Shown: positions 43,438-51,404 of the stretch, in pieces
Layout: each line of letters starts with the position of its first letter
Numbering within the stretch: the first letter of the stretch is position 1
DNA from: Armatimonadota bacterium
GTDB taxonomy: Bacteria > Armatimonadota > Chthonomonadetes > Chthonomonadales > Chthonomonadaceae
DNA length: 64,000 bases
Reading direction: 5' to 3'
Assembly (NCBI GenBank): GCA_028871815.1
Contig: JAGWMJ010000001.1
Span: forward strand, 1-64,000
Translations under genes and position numbers: made by a program
Notes under the pieces: model-generated
Told to the model about the DNA's origin: nothing
What the model saw: only the letters and a program-made list of their open reading frames with translations
Databases searched by the model: none

Positions 43438-44811
43438 TTACGCCGGCGTCGACTCTTCGGGAAGCACGCCGTCAGCCGCTGACCAGGCGTCCAGTGCGGC
43501 CAAAGCGCGCTCACCCTTTTGCCGGGCCCGTTCGCGTTTGTCTCGGATCGGGGTCCCGTCCAACTCCGAAACAATTCCCCAGTTGCTGTTCATTGGTGCA
43601 AAGTGCCGCGGGTCGCTGGCCGAGAGGTAGTGACAAAGCGAACCAAGGACGGTTTCGCGCGGCGGAATGCATGCCGGAAAGCCCCGTACCCGTCGTGCTG
43701 CATTGATGCCGGCCAGAAGGCCAATTGCCGCCGACTCCAGGTACCCTTCGACGCCGGTAATCTGCCCGGCCAGGAACAGGCCGGCCTGACCAATCACCTC
43801 GCCGCCGGTTCCGAGGACGCGCGGCGCATTCACATACGTGTTGCGGTGCATAACGCCGTACCGGATAAACTCGGCGCTCTCCAGACCCGGGATCATCCGA
43901 AATACGCGCTTCTGCTCGCCCCACCTGAGCCGCGTCTGAAAGCCAACCATTCCCCACAGCGTGCCTTCGCGGTTCTCCTGCCGCAGCTGGCATACTGCCC
44001 ACGGACGCCGGCCTGTGGTCGGATCGCTCAGGCCGATCGGCTTCATTGGGCCGAAGCAGAGCGTGCGCGGGCCGCGGCGCGCCAGTTCCTCAACCGGAAC
44101 GCACATCTCAAAGAACGGTGTACTCCCAGCCTCGGCCTCAAAATCGTGGAGAGGAGCCGTTTCCGCATCCTTCAGCGCAGTCCAAAACTCCACAAACTCC
44201 TCCCTGTTGAGTGGACAATTGAGATAGTCGCCCTCGTCGGCGACCGGCTGTCCGTTCCGCGGACTTCTGGATGCGCGGAAGATGCGGCTCATATCGAGCG
44301 ACTCGGCAAGCAGTGTCGGAGCAACGGCATCATAAAACGCCAGGGCATCCTCACCCGTAACGGCGCGAAGCGCCTGCGCCAGCGGCGGGGAGGTGAGCGG
44401 GCCGGTGGCAACCACCAAAGGGCGTTCCGGTGGCAGTTCTGTGATCTCCCGGCGCACGACCGATATGTGAGGATGCGACTCGATGTTTGCCGTTACTGCC
44501 CGGCTGAACGGCTCGCGATCCACGGCCAGAGCTTCGCCGGCCGCGACGCGGTGACAATCCGCCAGCGGCAGAATGAGGGAACCCAGACGACGCATCTCCT
44601 CTTTCAGCACGCCACTGGCATTGGTCATCAGCTCGGACTTGAACGAGTTGGAACAGACGAGTTCCGCCAATTCACTCGTCCTGTGAGCGGCCGTGAACCG
44701 CTCCGGTCGCATCTCGTAGAGCGTCACACGGCAACCGCGTTGTGCTGCGGCCCATGCGCCTTCCACCCCGGCGAATCCGCCGCCGATAATCGAAACTTGA
44801 GGTCGCTGCAT
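43438..44811 (-). CDS. trmFO: tRNA (uracil-5-)-methyltransferase TrmFO, folate/FAD-dependent
   Basis: A 457-residue flavoprotein that makes m5U54 in the tRNA T-loop using methylene-tetrahydrofolate. The N-terminal FAD site is VSIIGGGFAGVEGAW, followed by VTLYEMRPERFT and the SNSFKSELMTNASGVLKEEM signature. Later marks are DYLNCPLNREEF, FFEMCVPVEELARRG, the LFLAGQITGVEGY FAD loop and HYLSASDPRHFAPMNSNWG. The start at 44811 is chosen because it begins at the Rossmann strand; a longer frame to 44895 overlaps the divergent bcp start. Length is standard. Confidence 0.96.
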   Translation of the reverse strand: MQRPQVSIIGGGFAGVEGAWAAAQRGCRVTLYEMRPERFTAAHRTSELAELVCSNSFKSELMTNASGVLKEEMRRLGSLILPLADCHRVAAGEALAVDREPFSRAVTANIESHPHISVVRREITELPPERPLVVATGPLTSPPLAQALRAVTGEDALAFYDAVAPTLLAESLDMSRIFRASRSPRNGQPVADEGDYLNCPLNREEFVEFWTALKDAETAPLHDFEAEAGSTPFFEMCVPVEELARRGPRTLCFGPMKPIGLSDPTTGRRPWAVCQLRQENREGTLWGMVGFQTRLRWGEQKRVFRMIPGLESAEFIRYGVMHRNTYVNAPRVLGTGGEVIGQAGLFLAGQITGVEGYLESAAIGLLAGINAARRVRGFPACIPPRETVLGSLCHYLSASDPRHFAPMNSNWGIVSELDGTPIRDKRERARQKGERALAALDAWSAADGVLPEESTPA

Positions 44812-44893
44812 ATCCCGTGATGCTCCCCGCTGCCCTGCGGCGGTATGATACCTTTGCGCTGCCGGCCCCGGAGGCCGGGGCAACAAGGAGGGC

Positions 44894-45361
44894 ATGATGC
44901 TCCAACCCGGTGATCCGGCGCCCGAATTCAGTCTGAGCGATCAGGACGGCAGGCCGTTTTCGTTGGCGGATGCGCGCGGCAAGGTCCTGGTACTCTACTT
45001 CTATCCCAAAGCCGATACGCCGGGCTGTACGACCGAGGCCTGCAGTTTTGGCGAATCGATGCCACGGTTTGACGCATCGAACGCCCTCATCGTCGGAGTA
45101 AGCCCCGACACGGTGAAAGCGCAGAAGAAGTTTGCGGAGAAGTTCTCGCTTCGGTTTCGACTTCTGGCCGATGCCGACCATACGGTCTCCGAGCTGTACG
45201 GCGTGTGGGCGGAAAAGCGGATGTACGGCCGAACGTATATGGGTGTTGAACGCACGACTTTTGTCATCGCTGCCGACGGCACGATCGCCAGGATATTTCC
45301 GAAGGTGAGCGTGACGGGCCACGCCGAGGCGGTGCTGGCCGCTGTGAACGAGGTGGCGTGA
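44894..45361 (+). CDS. bcp: Thioredoxin-dependent peroxiredoxin (Bcp/PrxQ)
   Basis: A 155-residue atypical 2-Cys peroxiredoxin that reduces hydroperoxides. The peroxidatic and resolving cysteines are in the ADTPGCTTEACSFGE segment (C-x4-C, the Bcp arrangement), and the Arg of the catalytic site is likely in the MGVERTTFVI segment. The AAGGAGGG Shine-Dalgarno precedes tandem ATGs at 44894/44897. It is divergent from trmFO (82 bases) and overlaps the downstream sugar kinase start by 4 bases. Confidence 0.95.
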   Translation: MMLQPGDPAPEFSLSDQDGRPFSLADARGKVLVLYFYPKADTPGCTTEACSFGESMPRFDASNALIVGVSPDTVKAQKKFAEKFSLRFRLLADADHTVSELYGVWAEKRMYGRTYMGVERTTFVIAADGTIARIFPKVSVTGHAEAVLAAVNEVA

Positions 45362-46356
45362 CAATGCCCAGGGCCGCGGCCGGCGCCAGGCCCCGCGTTG
45401 AGGTGATCACGTTCGGCGAGACGATGCTGCGCCTGGCGCCGCTCGGAAGTGAGCGACTGGAGCAGGCTGCCACCCTGGAGGTGCGCGTGGGCGGTTCGGA
45501 GTCGAACATGGCGGTGGCGCTTGCCGGGCTGGGACACAGCGTGGCGTGGTGGTCGCGCCTACCGGCCAGTCCGATTGGCGTTCGCATCGAGTCGGAAGTG
45601 CGCCGCTGGGGAGTCAACACTTCGCACGTGATATGGGATGCCGGGAGCGATGCGCGCGCCGGACTCTATTTTGTCAGCTTTGGCGCACCGCCGTGGCATG
45701 TGGAAGTAACCTACGACAGGGCGCACTCAGCCGCCAGCGCCATCTCTGCAGCCGACATCACGCGGGAACGCGCCACCGGTGCGAAGCTGCTTCATGTGAG
45801 TGGTATCACCCCGGCCCTCAGCCCATCGTGCAAGGATGCCGTACAAGCGGCGGTTTCAACGGCGCGGGCGGCAGGGATGGCGGTTTCGATCGATGTCAAC
45901 TACCGGGCACGACTCTGGAGCGCAGCCGATTGTCGTAAGGCGCTGACGCCGCTGTTAACGAAAGCAAACCTGCTGATCTGCACGCGCAGCGACGCGCAGG
46001 AGGTTTTCGGCTTGAGCGGGCGCGCCGAGGCAGTTGCCGTCGCCATGCGAGAACGGTTCTGTACCGAAGCGGCTGTGATTACCTGCGGTTCGGATGGCGC
46101 GGTGGCCGCGACGGGCGACGAAACGTTCAGCGTCTGCGGCTACCAGCTGCGCGAGATTGTAGACCCGGTCGGCGCCGGCGACGCCTTCTGTGCCGGGCTG
46201 CTGCACGGCTGGCTGGAGGGCAGCGTGCAGGTTGGCCTTGCTTACGGCGTCGCCATGGCCGCGATGAAGCACGGAGCGCCGGGCGACATGCTGATCGCAC
46301 CACTGACGGCGATTGAGCGCGTCATGGCCGGCGGCGATGGGCGGATTGCAAGGTAA
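45358..46356 (+). CDS. PfkB-family sugar kinase (2-keto-3-deoxygluconate kinase-like)
   Basis: A 332-residue ribokinase-fold kinase. The N-terminal signature is VITFGETMLRLAPLG and RVGGSESNMAVALAGLG. The C-terminal PfkB signature 2 is DPVGAGDAFCAGLLHG, with the catalytic Asp in GAGDAF. The VEVTYDRAHSAAS region resembles KdgK-type enzymes, so phosphorylation of 2-keto-3-deoxygluconate is the best guess; other sugars are possible. It starts at a GTG overlapping the bcp stop (GTGA), or at the nearby ATG 45364. Confidence 0.87.
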   Translation: MTMPRAAAGARPRVEVITFGETMLRLAPLGSERLEQAATLEVRVGGSESNMAVALAGLGHSVAWWSRLPASPIGVRIESEVRRWGVNTSHVIWDAGSDARAGLYFVSFGAPPWHVEVTYDRAHSAASAISAADITRERATGAKLLHVSGITPALSPSCKDAVQAAVSTARAAGMAVSIDVNYRARLWSAADCRKALTPLLTKANLLICTRSDAQEVFGLSGRAEAVAVAMRERFCTEAAVITCGSDGAVAATGDETFSVCGYQLREIVDPVGAGDAFCAGLLHGWLEGSVQVGLAYGVAMAAMKHGAPGDMLIAPLTAIERVMAGGDGRIAR

Positions 46357-46491
46357 CGGCGATCCGCACAGGAGGTCGGCGCGGCTTTTTTGACACGACC
46401 GTGGGACAGAGCGGTGCCCAGACGAACCACACCCGTCGCACCCCGTTCCTACCGGGCTGCATTCCAGACCGGAAGTGGCCACCGAGCGGAG

Positions 46492-47913
46492 CTAACCCCC
46501 GCGCCGGTACAGAATCACCTGGGCGCTCAGCACCTCGTTCGCCGGCTGTGAGGTTAAGGTCTTCTTTCGGTAAGGCTGCAGGTGGTAAGCAAGCAATAGG
46601 GCGTTGCCGGGCTCCAGCACCGGCGTCAGGTCGATGGACCACGGAGGATCCACCGTGCCGGGCCCCCAACCGGCACGGTCAAACTTCCACGTTCCCATTT
46701 GCGGTCGGTCCGGGTTCAGGTAGTTGTCGGTGGTCCACAGCGTATTCCGCCATCTCCGTCCGTTGCAGATAACCTCGCGCCAGAGAGGCGCAAACTCACC
46801 GAGGTTATCCTCGTTCTGTCCGTGGCCCGTCTGCGAAAGTCGCAACTTTGCGGCAGCGGTGAAGGCATCGGTTGGTACACGAACGGGCGGCAAGTAGGCG
46901 TCCATCGGCTTTTCCCAATCGCCCGCGGGAAAGCTGCCGCTCCAAAGGCTCACCACGCGATAGGGAACGAGCTTGCGTCTGCCGGTGAAGAAGTCAAATC
47001 GCACACTCACATCCCATCCCTGACTGTAGGTACCGCTATCCACGGTCACGGTGCGTTTGCCGGTGAGTATCGGCAGGTAGTCCGTCATGTCCATTTTCCA
47101 CTGCCATGGCGTGCCGTACGGCGTGATGTAGCGATAGATCTCGATGGGCTTTCCGTCGTCGCCGCTCACCATAATCTGCCCAATCCGATCCCAGGCGTCA
47201 AACCCTTTGGGGCCGGGATCCAGCCTCAGCGTGCAGATCACCCGACCGATGCCAACGGCCGGCGGAAAGGTGACGGTATTCGACGCAGAAGTGACCTGCG
47301 GATTGAGGAACGCGCGGTCGATCGCCTGCACGCGTATCGGCGGCCGCATCCGGAAAGAGCCGCCGGACAACCGGGTTCGGACGTGCGATGGAGTAAGGTT
47401 GTGAAAGGCCGCTTGCCAGGCATACGGGGTAAGTTCCGGCACGAAGTATCGGTTGTACACCGCGTCGGCGCCGCCGATTACAACGCTCACATAGGCGCCA
47501 CCTGCGCGAAACTCAATCCGCAGGTGGGCGCTCTGGGGCCGTGGAGTGACCAGTGCGGCGCTGCAAACGCGGTTGGCAATCTCACGGCCATTCCAGTGCA
47601 GCGATATCTCGCGCTGCGGCCGGTTATAGATGTTGCCGAGCGGGCCAAACCATCGCGCCCGCCGGTCGCCCTTGGGTGGGGGGGGATCGTACGTGCTCAC
47701 GCCAACGGCAAAGAGTCCGGGCGCGTCCGGCTTCGTCCAGTCCGCGGCGACCTGAGGCTTTCCACCCGGTACAAGCTCCAGGGCGTATCCGTGCGAGCTA
47801 CCGTCGAGACGGAAACTCCACCAGGCGTCACATTGCCTGCGGAAGCTGCCGGCGCGCGCCGATCCGGCCGATACCAGCAACAGCGCAAGAGGCAGAAGAT
47901 GCCGCAACCTCAT
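46492..47913 (-). CDS. Exported PNGase F-like protein (peptide-N-glycosidase F fold)
   Basis: A 473-residue secreted protein with a signal peptide (LLPLALLLVSAGSARA). The C-terminal third resembles the second jelly-roll domain of PNGase F: LSQTGHGQNEDNLGEFAP, then NPDRPQMGTWKFDRAGWGPG and DLTPVLEPG. The preceding half contains RKLVPYRVVSLWSGSFPAGDW and a first jelly-roll-like region. Cysteines that form disulphides in classical PNGase F (CAEF, WCPG) are replaced here (LGEF, WGPG). It may release N-linked glycans from glycoproteins, but activity is inferred. Start at 47913 has an AAGGGGG Shine-Dalgarno. Confidence 0.7.
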   Translation of the reverse strand: MRLRHLLPLALLLVSAGSARAGSFRRQCDAWWSFRLDGSSHGYALELVPGGKPQVAADWTKPDAPGLFAVGVSTYDPPPPKGDRRARWFGPLGNIYNRPQREISLHWNGREIANRVCSAALVTPRPQSAHLRIEFRAGGAYVSVVIGGADAVYNRYFVPELTPYAWQAAFHNLTPSHVRTRLSGGSFRMRPPIRVQAIDRAFLNPQVTSASNTVTFPPAVGIGRVICTLRLDPGPKGFDAWDRIGQIMVSGDDGKPIEIYRYITPYGTPWQWKMDMTDYLPILTGKRTVTVDSGTYSQGWDVSVRFDFFTGRRKLVPYRVVSLWSGSFPAGDWEKPMDAYLPPVRVPTDAFTAAAKLRLSQTGHGQNEDNLGEFAPLWREVICNGRRWRNTLWTTDNYLNPDRPQMGTWKFDRAGWGPGTVDPPWSIDLTPVLEPGNALLLAYHLQPYRKKTLTSQPANEVLSAQVILYRRGG

Positions 47914-48182
47914 GAATACGCCCCCTTTGATCAAGACGGATTGCTGCGAACGGCCGCGCGACCCAGGATTGGTTCGTGGGTCGACTCGTCCGCCACGGCG
48001 CTGGTTCGACGCCGCTGACGCGAACCTGACGGCTGTTGTCCGTCGCATCTTGCCGCAAGGCAGCGCTCGCCGCGGCCCACGGTCAACTGCCGGAGTACGA
48101 AACCGTGGCCCGGGATTTCATCCCTCATCCACGTCCGGGACACAAACAAGGCTCCGCCCTGGCACCTGCCGAATTGCAGTCG
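47914..48182. other. Intergenic region between sodA and the PNGase F-like gene
   Basis: 269 bases with no gene that I can support. ORFs through it are shadows of flanking genes and lack ribosome-binding sites. It presumably holds the promoter of the PNGase F-like gene. Confidence 0.5.
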
Positions 48183-48800
<618 letters not shown>

Positions 48801-48839
48801 GGCGGTTCTCCTCTACAAATCGAAATGGTGTCGTCCATC

Positions 48840-49850
48840 ATGATGTACGAATGCCAGCCAGATTCTACCGCACCCGCCGGCTGGAGCCTTGACCAGGCGG
48901 CACAATCCCTTATCGGGCGCCAGGAGACCGGCGTGTGGAGATGGGGTTTCACCGGGCGATGCCTGCTGCGGCCCGGCTATCCTCTGCACGCCACCGATAT
49001 TCTCCGACTGCTGGCGCCTGGCCTCGCCGCCCTTGGAGCCGAGGTTCGGTTTGAGGAGATGCCGTGCCGCACTGCAAGGCTCGAAACCGCTCTTCACCGG
49101 TTGAGGCAGCGCGGACGCAGCATCACGCTGCTGCGCTTCGAGTCGGAGCGCACCGGCAGCGGCGATCCGCTGGACGAAGATCCGGAGATACGGAACGGTC
49201 GGAACCTCGTTCGGTGCGGGCTCCTGACCGGCGAAGCTCTTGTACTCTCTCACGGCTCCGAGGCAGCCTGGCAGTGCGTTACCGCGCCGTGCGATGCGCC
49301 AGTCAACCTCGCCGGCGCCAACCTGCGCCGGAGTTTCACACATTTTGCCTGGTTTGTGCGTAGCCGCCATCGCGGGGTTCGGCGTAATGCGGTGCGGCTG
49401 GCGCTGCTTCGGTGGCTGGCGTTCCTGTGCGCCCGCCCAGACCGGAGCCGGATAGGATCCGGCGCCGCAGCGTTTCTGCTCGCTGCCGCCGGACACCGCC
49501 GAGACCGGCCGGCGCAGCTCCTGCGGAGCGCGGCTCAGCGCCTGGGCAGCGCGCAATCGCAGGCCGAAATCGCCGCCGGGCTGGCCTTCTTGCGTGAAGG
49601 GGTGATACGAGATTTGAGGCTGCCGGCACTGGCCCAAAGCGCGCTGCTGCAGCCGCACGATACCGAGCTTACCCCGCTGCAGCGGCGCGAGATGATCTAC
49701 CTGGCGCGCGCCGGCACGCCCGATATCCGCGTCATCTGCGCCCAGCGATTGGCTCCGGAGTGGCGCCACAGCGACGTCCTGGCCACGCTGAGCAGCCTGC
49801 AGGAGACCGGCGACCTGTGGCTAAAACAGGCTGCAGTGCTGGAGCGATGA
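48840..49850 (+). CDS. Unrecognised protein, possibly HEAT-like
   Basis: A 336-residue product starting at tandem ATGs (48840/48843), MMYECQPDSTAPAGWSLDQA. The same frame is open far upstream, but that part is antisense to sodA and is rejected. No clear Shine-Dalgarno. I recognise no domain. Visible are an N-terminal mixed region (VWRWGFTGRCLLRPGYPLH), a basic middle (HRGVRRNAVRLALLRWLAFL) and a helical C-terminus resembling HEAT repeats (DIRVICAQRLAPEWRHSDVL). It contains no membrane segment or signal peptide. Confidence 0.6.
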   Translation: MMYECQPDSTAPAGWSLDQAAQSLIGRQETGVWRWGFTGRCLLRPGYPLHATDILRLLAPGLAALGAEVRFEEMPCRTARLETALHRLRQRGRSITLLRFESERTGSGDPLDEDPEIRNGRNLVRCGLLTGEALVLSHGSEAAWQCVTAPCDAPVNLAGANLRRSFTHFAWFVRSRHRGVRRNAVRLALLRWLAFLCARPDRSRIGSGAAAFLLAAAGHRRDRPAQLLRSAAQRLGSAQSQAEIAAGLAFLREGVIRDLRLPALAQSALLQPHDTELTPLQRREMIYLARAGTPDIRVICAQRLAPEWRHSDVLATLSSLQETGDLWLKQAAVLER

Positions 49851-49936
49851 GAGGTGGACGCAAACCTGCCATCATCTATCCGTTCCATTTCGGGTACTGA
49901 CACGCCCCCATTCATCCCCCAAAAGGAAATAGAGCT

Positions 49937-50524
49937 ATGAAGAGTACGTACTTTGCGGCTGCTCTCTTTGCAGCCATCCTGCTTGGCTCGGGATGCGGCG
50001 GGAACGGCGGAGGTTCGGGCGCGGTCCCGACGGCGCAGAATACGATGGTGGAATCGACGCCCAGGTCGGTATCCGGTGTGACGTTCCTTCAGGAGGCCGA
50101 TCATGCCACGTACCGGACCGGCCAGGTGATGCATCTGCGGTTCTTCTACTACCTTGCCCAGTCGCAAGCCGTCACCGCCAGTGCGGCGCTTCAATTCGAG
50201 TACGGGTACGATTACCAACCGGTACGGTGGCTGTTGACAAACGCGAAGGGCGGGCAGACGTTGGTGCCACCGACGCCGCCGCAACTCGGCGAGGGAGGCG
50301 GCGGGCCACCCGGTTATTCTCCGGCGGACGCTAATTCGTTCGTGATAATTGCGGGTGCGATCTATGGGTTCGAAAACGACGCCACGGCGCCGGCGCCCGG
50401 CACCTACACGCTCAGCGCGTGGTCGACCGCAACCTCGACGGGTGCGCCGGGGCTGGACCCGCCCGCGGCGGCGCTGCAGACCACGCTGTACGCCAATCCG
50501 ATCACCATTCGCGTACTGCCTTAA
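49937..50524 (+). CDS. Small lipoprotein of unknown function, copy 1
   Basis: A 195-residue lipoprotein. The signal AAALFAAILLGSGCGGNGG ends in a lipobox with Cys 20. The mature part has VTFLQEADHATYRTGQVMHLRF, then a run of beta strands, a proline/glycine-rich insert (PPTPPQLGEGGGGPPG) and the C-terminal ATAPAPGTYTLSAWSTAT. The end PITIRVLP suggests a single beta-sandwich domain, like an Ig or intracellular-protease-inhibitor-type fold. An AAAGGA Shine-Dalgarno precedes the ATG. It is the paralogue of the gene 746 bases downstream. No function assigned. Confidence 0.75.
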   Translation: MKSTYFAAALFAAILLGSGCGGNGGGSGAVPTAQNTMVESTPRSVSGVTFLQEADHATYRTGQVMHLRFFYYLAQSQAVTASAALQFEYGYDYQPVRWLLTNAKGGQTLVPPTPPQLGEGGGGPPGYSPADANSFVIIAGAIYGFENDATAPAPGTYTLSAWSTATSTGAPGLDPPAAALQTTLYANPITIRVLP

Positions 50525-50558
50525 GGCAACCTCGGATCGGAATTGATCATTCTGCGGT

Positions 50559-50600
50559 GCGTACCAGACCAATCTGGTTTGTCGGATTGGTCTGGTACGC
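50559..50600 (+). repeat. Long hairpin after lipoprotein copy 1
   Basis: The arms GCGTACCAGACCAATC (50559-50574) and GATTGGTCTGGTACGC (50585-50600) pair perfectly over 16 bp around a 10-base loop. No U-tract follows, so it is a REP-like or factor-dependent terminator element. It is repeated after copy 2. Confidence 0.8.
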
Positions 50601-50682
50601 TTGGGCCAATGGGCTTGACCCCTCCCCCATCCATTTCGGATACTGACAAACCCCCATTCATCCCCCAAAAGGAAATAGAGCT

Positions 50683-51270
50683 ATGAAGAGTACGTACTTT
50701 GCGGCTGCTCTCTTTGCAGCCATCCTGCTCGGCTCGGGATGCGGCGGGAACGGCGGACGCTCGGGCGCGGGCACGACCGCGCAGAATATGATGGTGGAAT
50801 CGACGCCGAGGTCGGTGTTCGGCGTGACGTTCCTTCAGGAGGCCGATCATGCCACGTACCGGACCGGCCAGGTGATGCATCTGCGGTTCGTCTACTACCT
50901 TGCCCAGTCGCAAGCCGTCGGCGGCACTGTTTCCGTTGCGTTCGCGAACGGGAACGATTACCAGCCGGTACGGTGGTTGTTGACAGACACTCGGGGCGGG
51001 CAGACGTTGGTGCCACCGACTCCGCCGGGAATCGGCGAGGTCGCCGGCGGAGGGTCTGGTGGTCCTTCGGGACCGGACATTCATTCGTTCCTGATAATCC
51101 AGGGCGCGCTCCATGGGTTTGAGAACGACGCCACCGCGCCGGCGCCCGGCACCTACACGCTCAGCGCGTGGTCGGTTGCCACAGCGATTGACCCCGGCCT
51201 GCACCCGCCCGCGGCGGCGCTGCAGACCACGCTGTACGCCAATCCGATCACAATACACGTAACGCCGTAA
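50683..51270 (+). CDS. Small lipoprotein of unknown function, copy 2
   Basis: A 195-residue paralogue of the gene at 49937, of identical length. The first about 27 residues differ little (AAALFAAILLGSGCGGNGG is identical), as do the VTFLQEADHATYRTGQVMHL block and the C-terminal PPAAALQTTLYANPITI block. The central strands differ: QAVGGTVSVAFANGNDYQPV versus TASAALQFEYGYDYQPV, and the glycine-rich insert is changed (GEVAGGGSGGPSGPD). The variable middle flanked by conserved edges is consistent with divergence of a binding face or with partial conversion at the ends. Function unknown. Confidence 0.75.
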   Translation: MKSTYFAAALFAAILLGSGCGGNGGRSGAGTTAQNMMVESTPRSVFGVTFLQEADHATYRTGQVMHLRFVYYLAQSQAVGGTVSVAFANGNDYQPVRWLLTDTRGGQTLVPPTPPGIGEVAGGGSGGPSGPDIHSFLIIQGALHGFENDATAPAPGTYTLSAWSVATAIDPGLHPPAAALQTTLYANPITIHVTP

Positions 51271-51304
51271 GGCAACCTCGGATCGGAATTGGTCATTCTG
51301 CGGT

Positions 51305-51346
51305 GCGCACCAGACCAGTCTGGTTTGTCGGATTGGTCTGGTACGC
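51305..51346 (+). repeat. Long hairpin after lipoprotein copy 2
   Basis: The arms GCGCACCAGACCAGTC (51305-51320) and GATTGGTCTGGTACGC (51331-51346) pair with one mismatch and one G-T pair. The loop TGGTTTGTCG is identical to copy 1. Confidence 0.75.
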
Positions 51347-51404
51347 TTGGGCCAATGGGCTGTACCCCTGGTTTGCGTCGCCGGCCATCGGTTCGACCGG
51401 AGTA

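Larger units (their letters stand above)
49885..50623 (+). repeat. Tandem duplication, copy 1 (746-bp offset)
   Basis: This segment contains an upstream block (CCATTTCGG...CCCCCATTCATCCCCC), the first lipoprotein gene and a downstream hairpin. It aligns with 50631-51369 at a constant offset of 746 bases. Both ends and the gene edges are near-identical, and the middle of the gene is diverged. Confidence 0.85.
50631..51369 (+). repeat. Tandem duplication, copy 2
   Basis: The second copy of the 746-bp unit, carrying the second lipoprotein gene and its hairpin. Both ends match copy 1 closely, including the 5' CCCCCATTCATCCCCC block and the TTGGGCCAATGGGCT end. Confidence 0.85.

Noticed and set aside
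46699-48018. 439-codon plus-strand ORF
   Set aside because: Shadow frame antisense to the PNGase F-like gene; no recognisable motif or ribosome-binding site.
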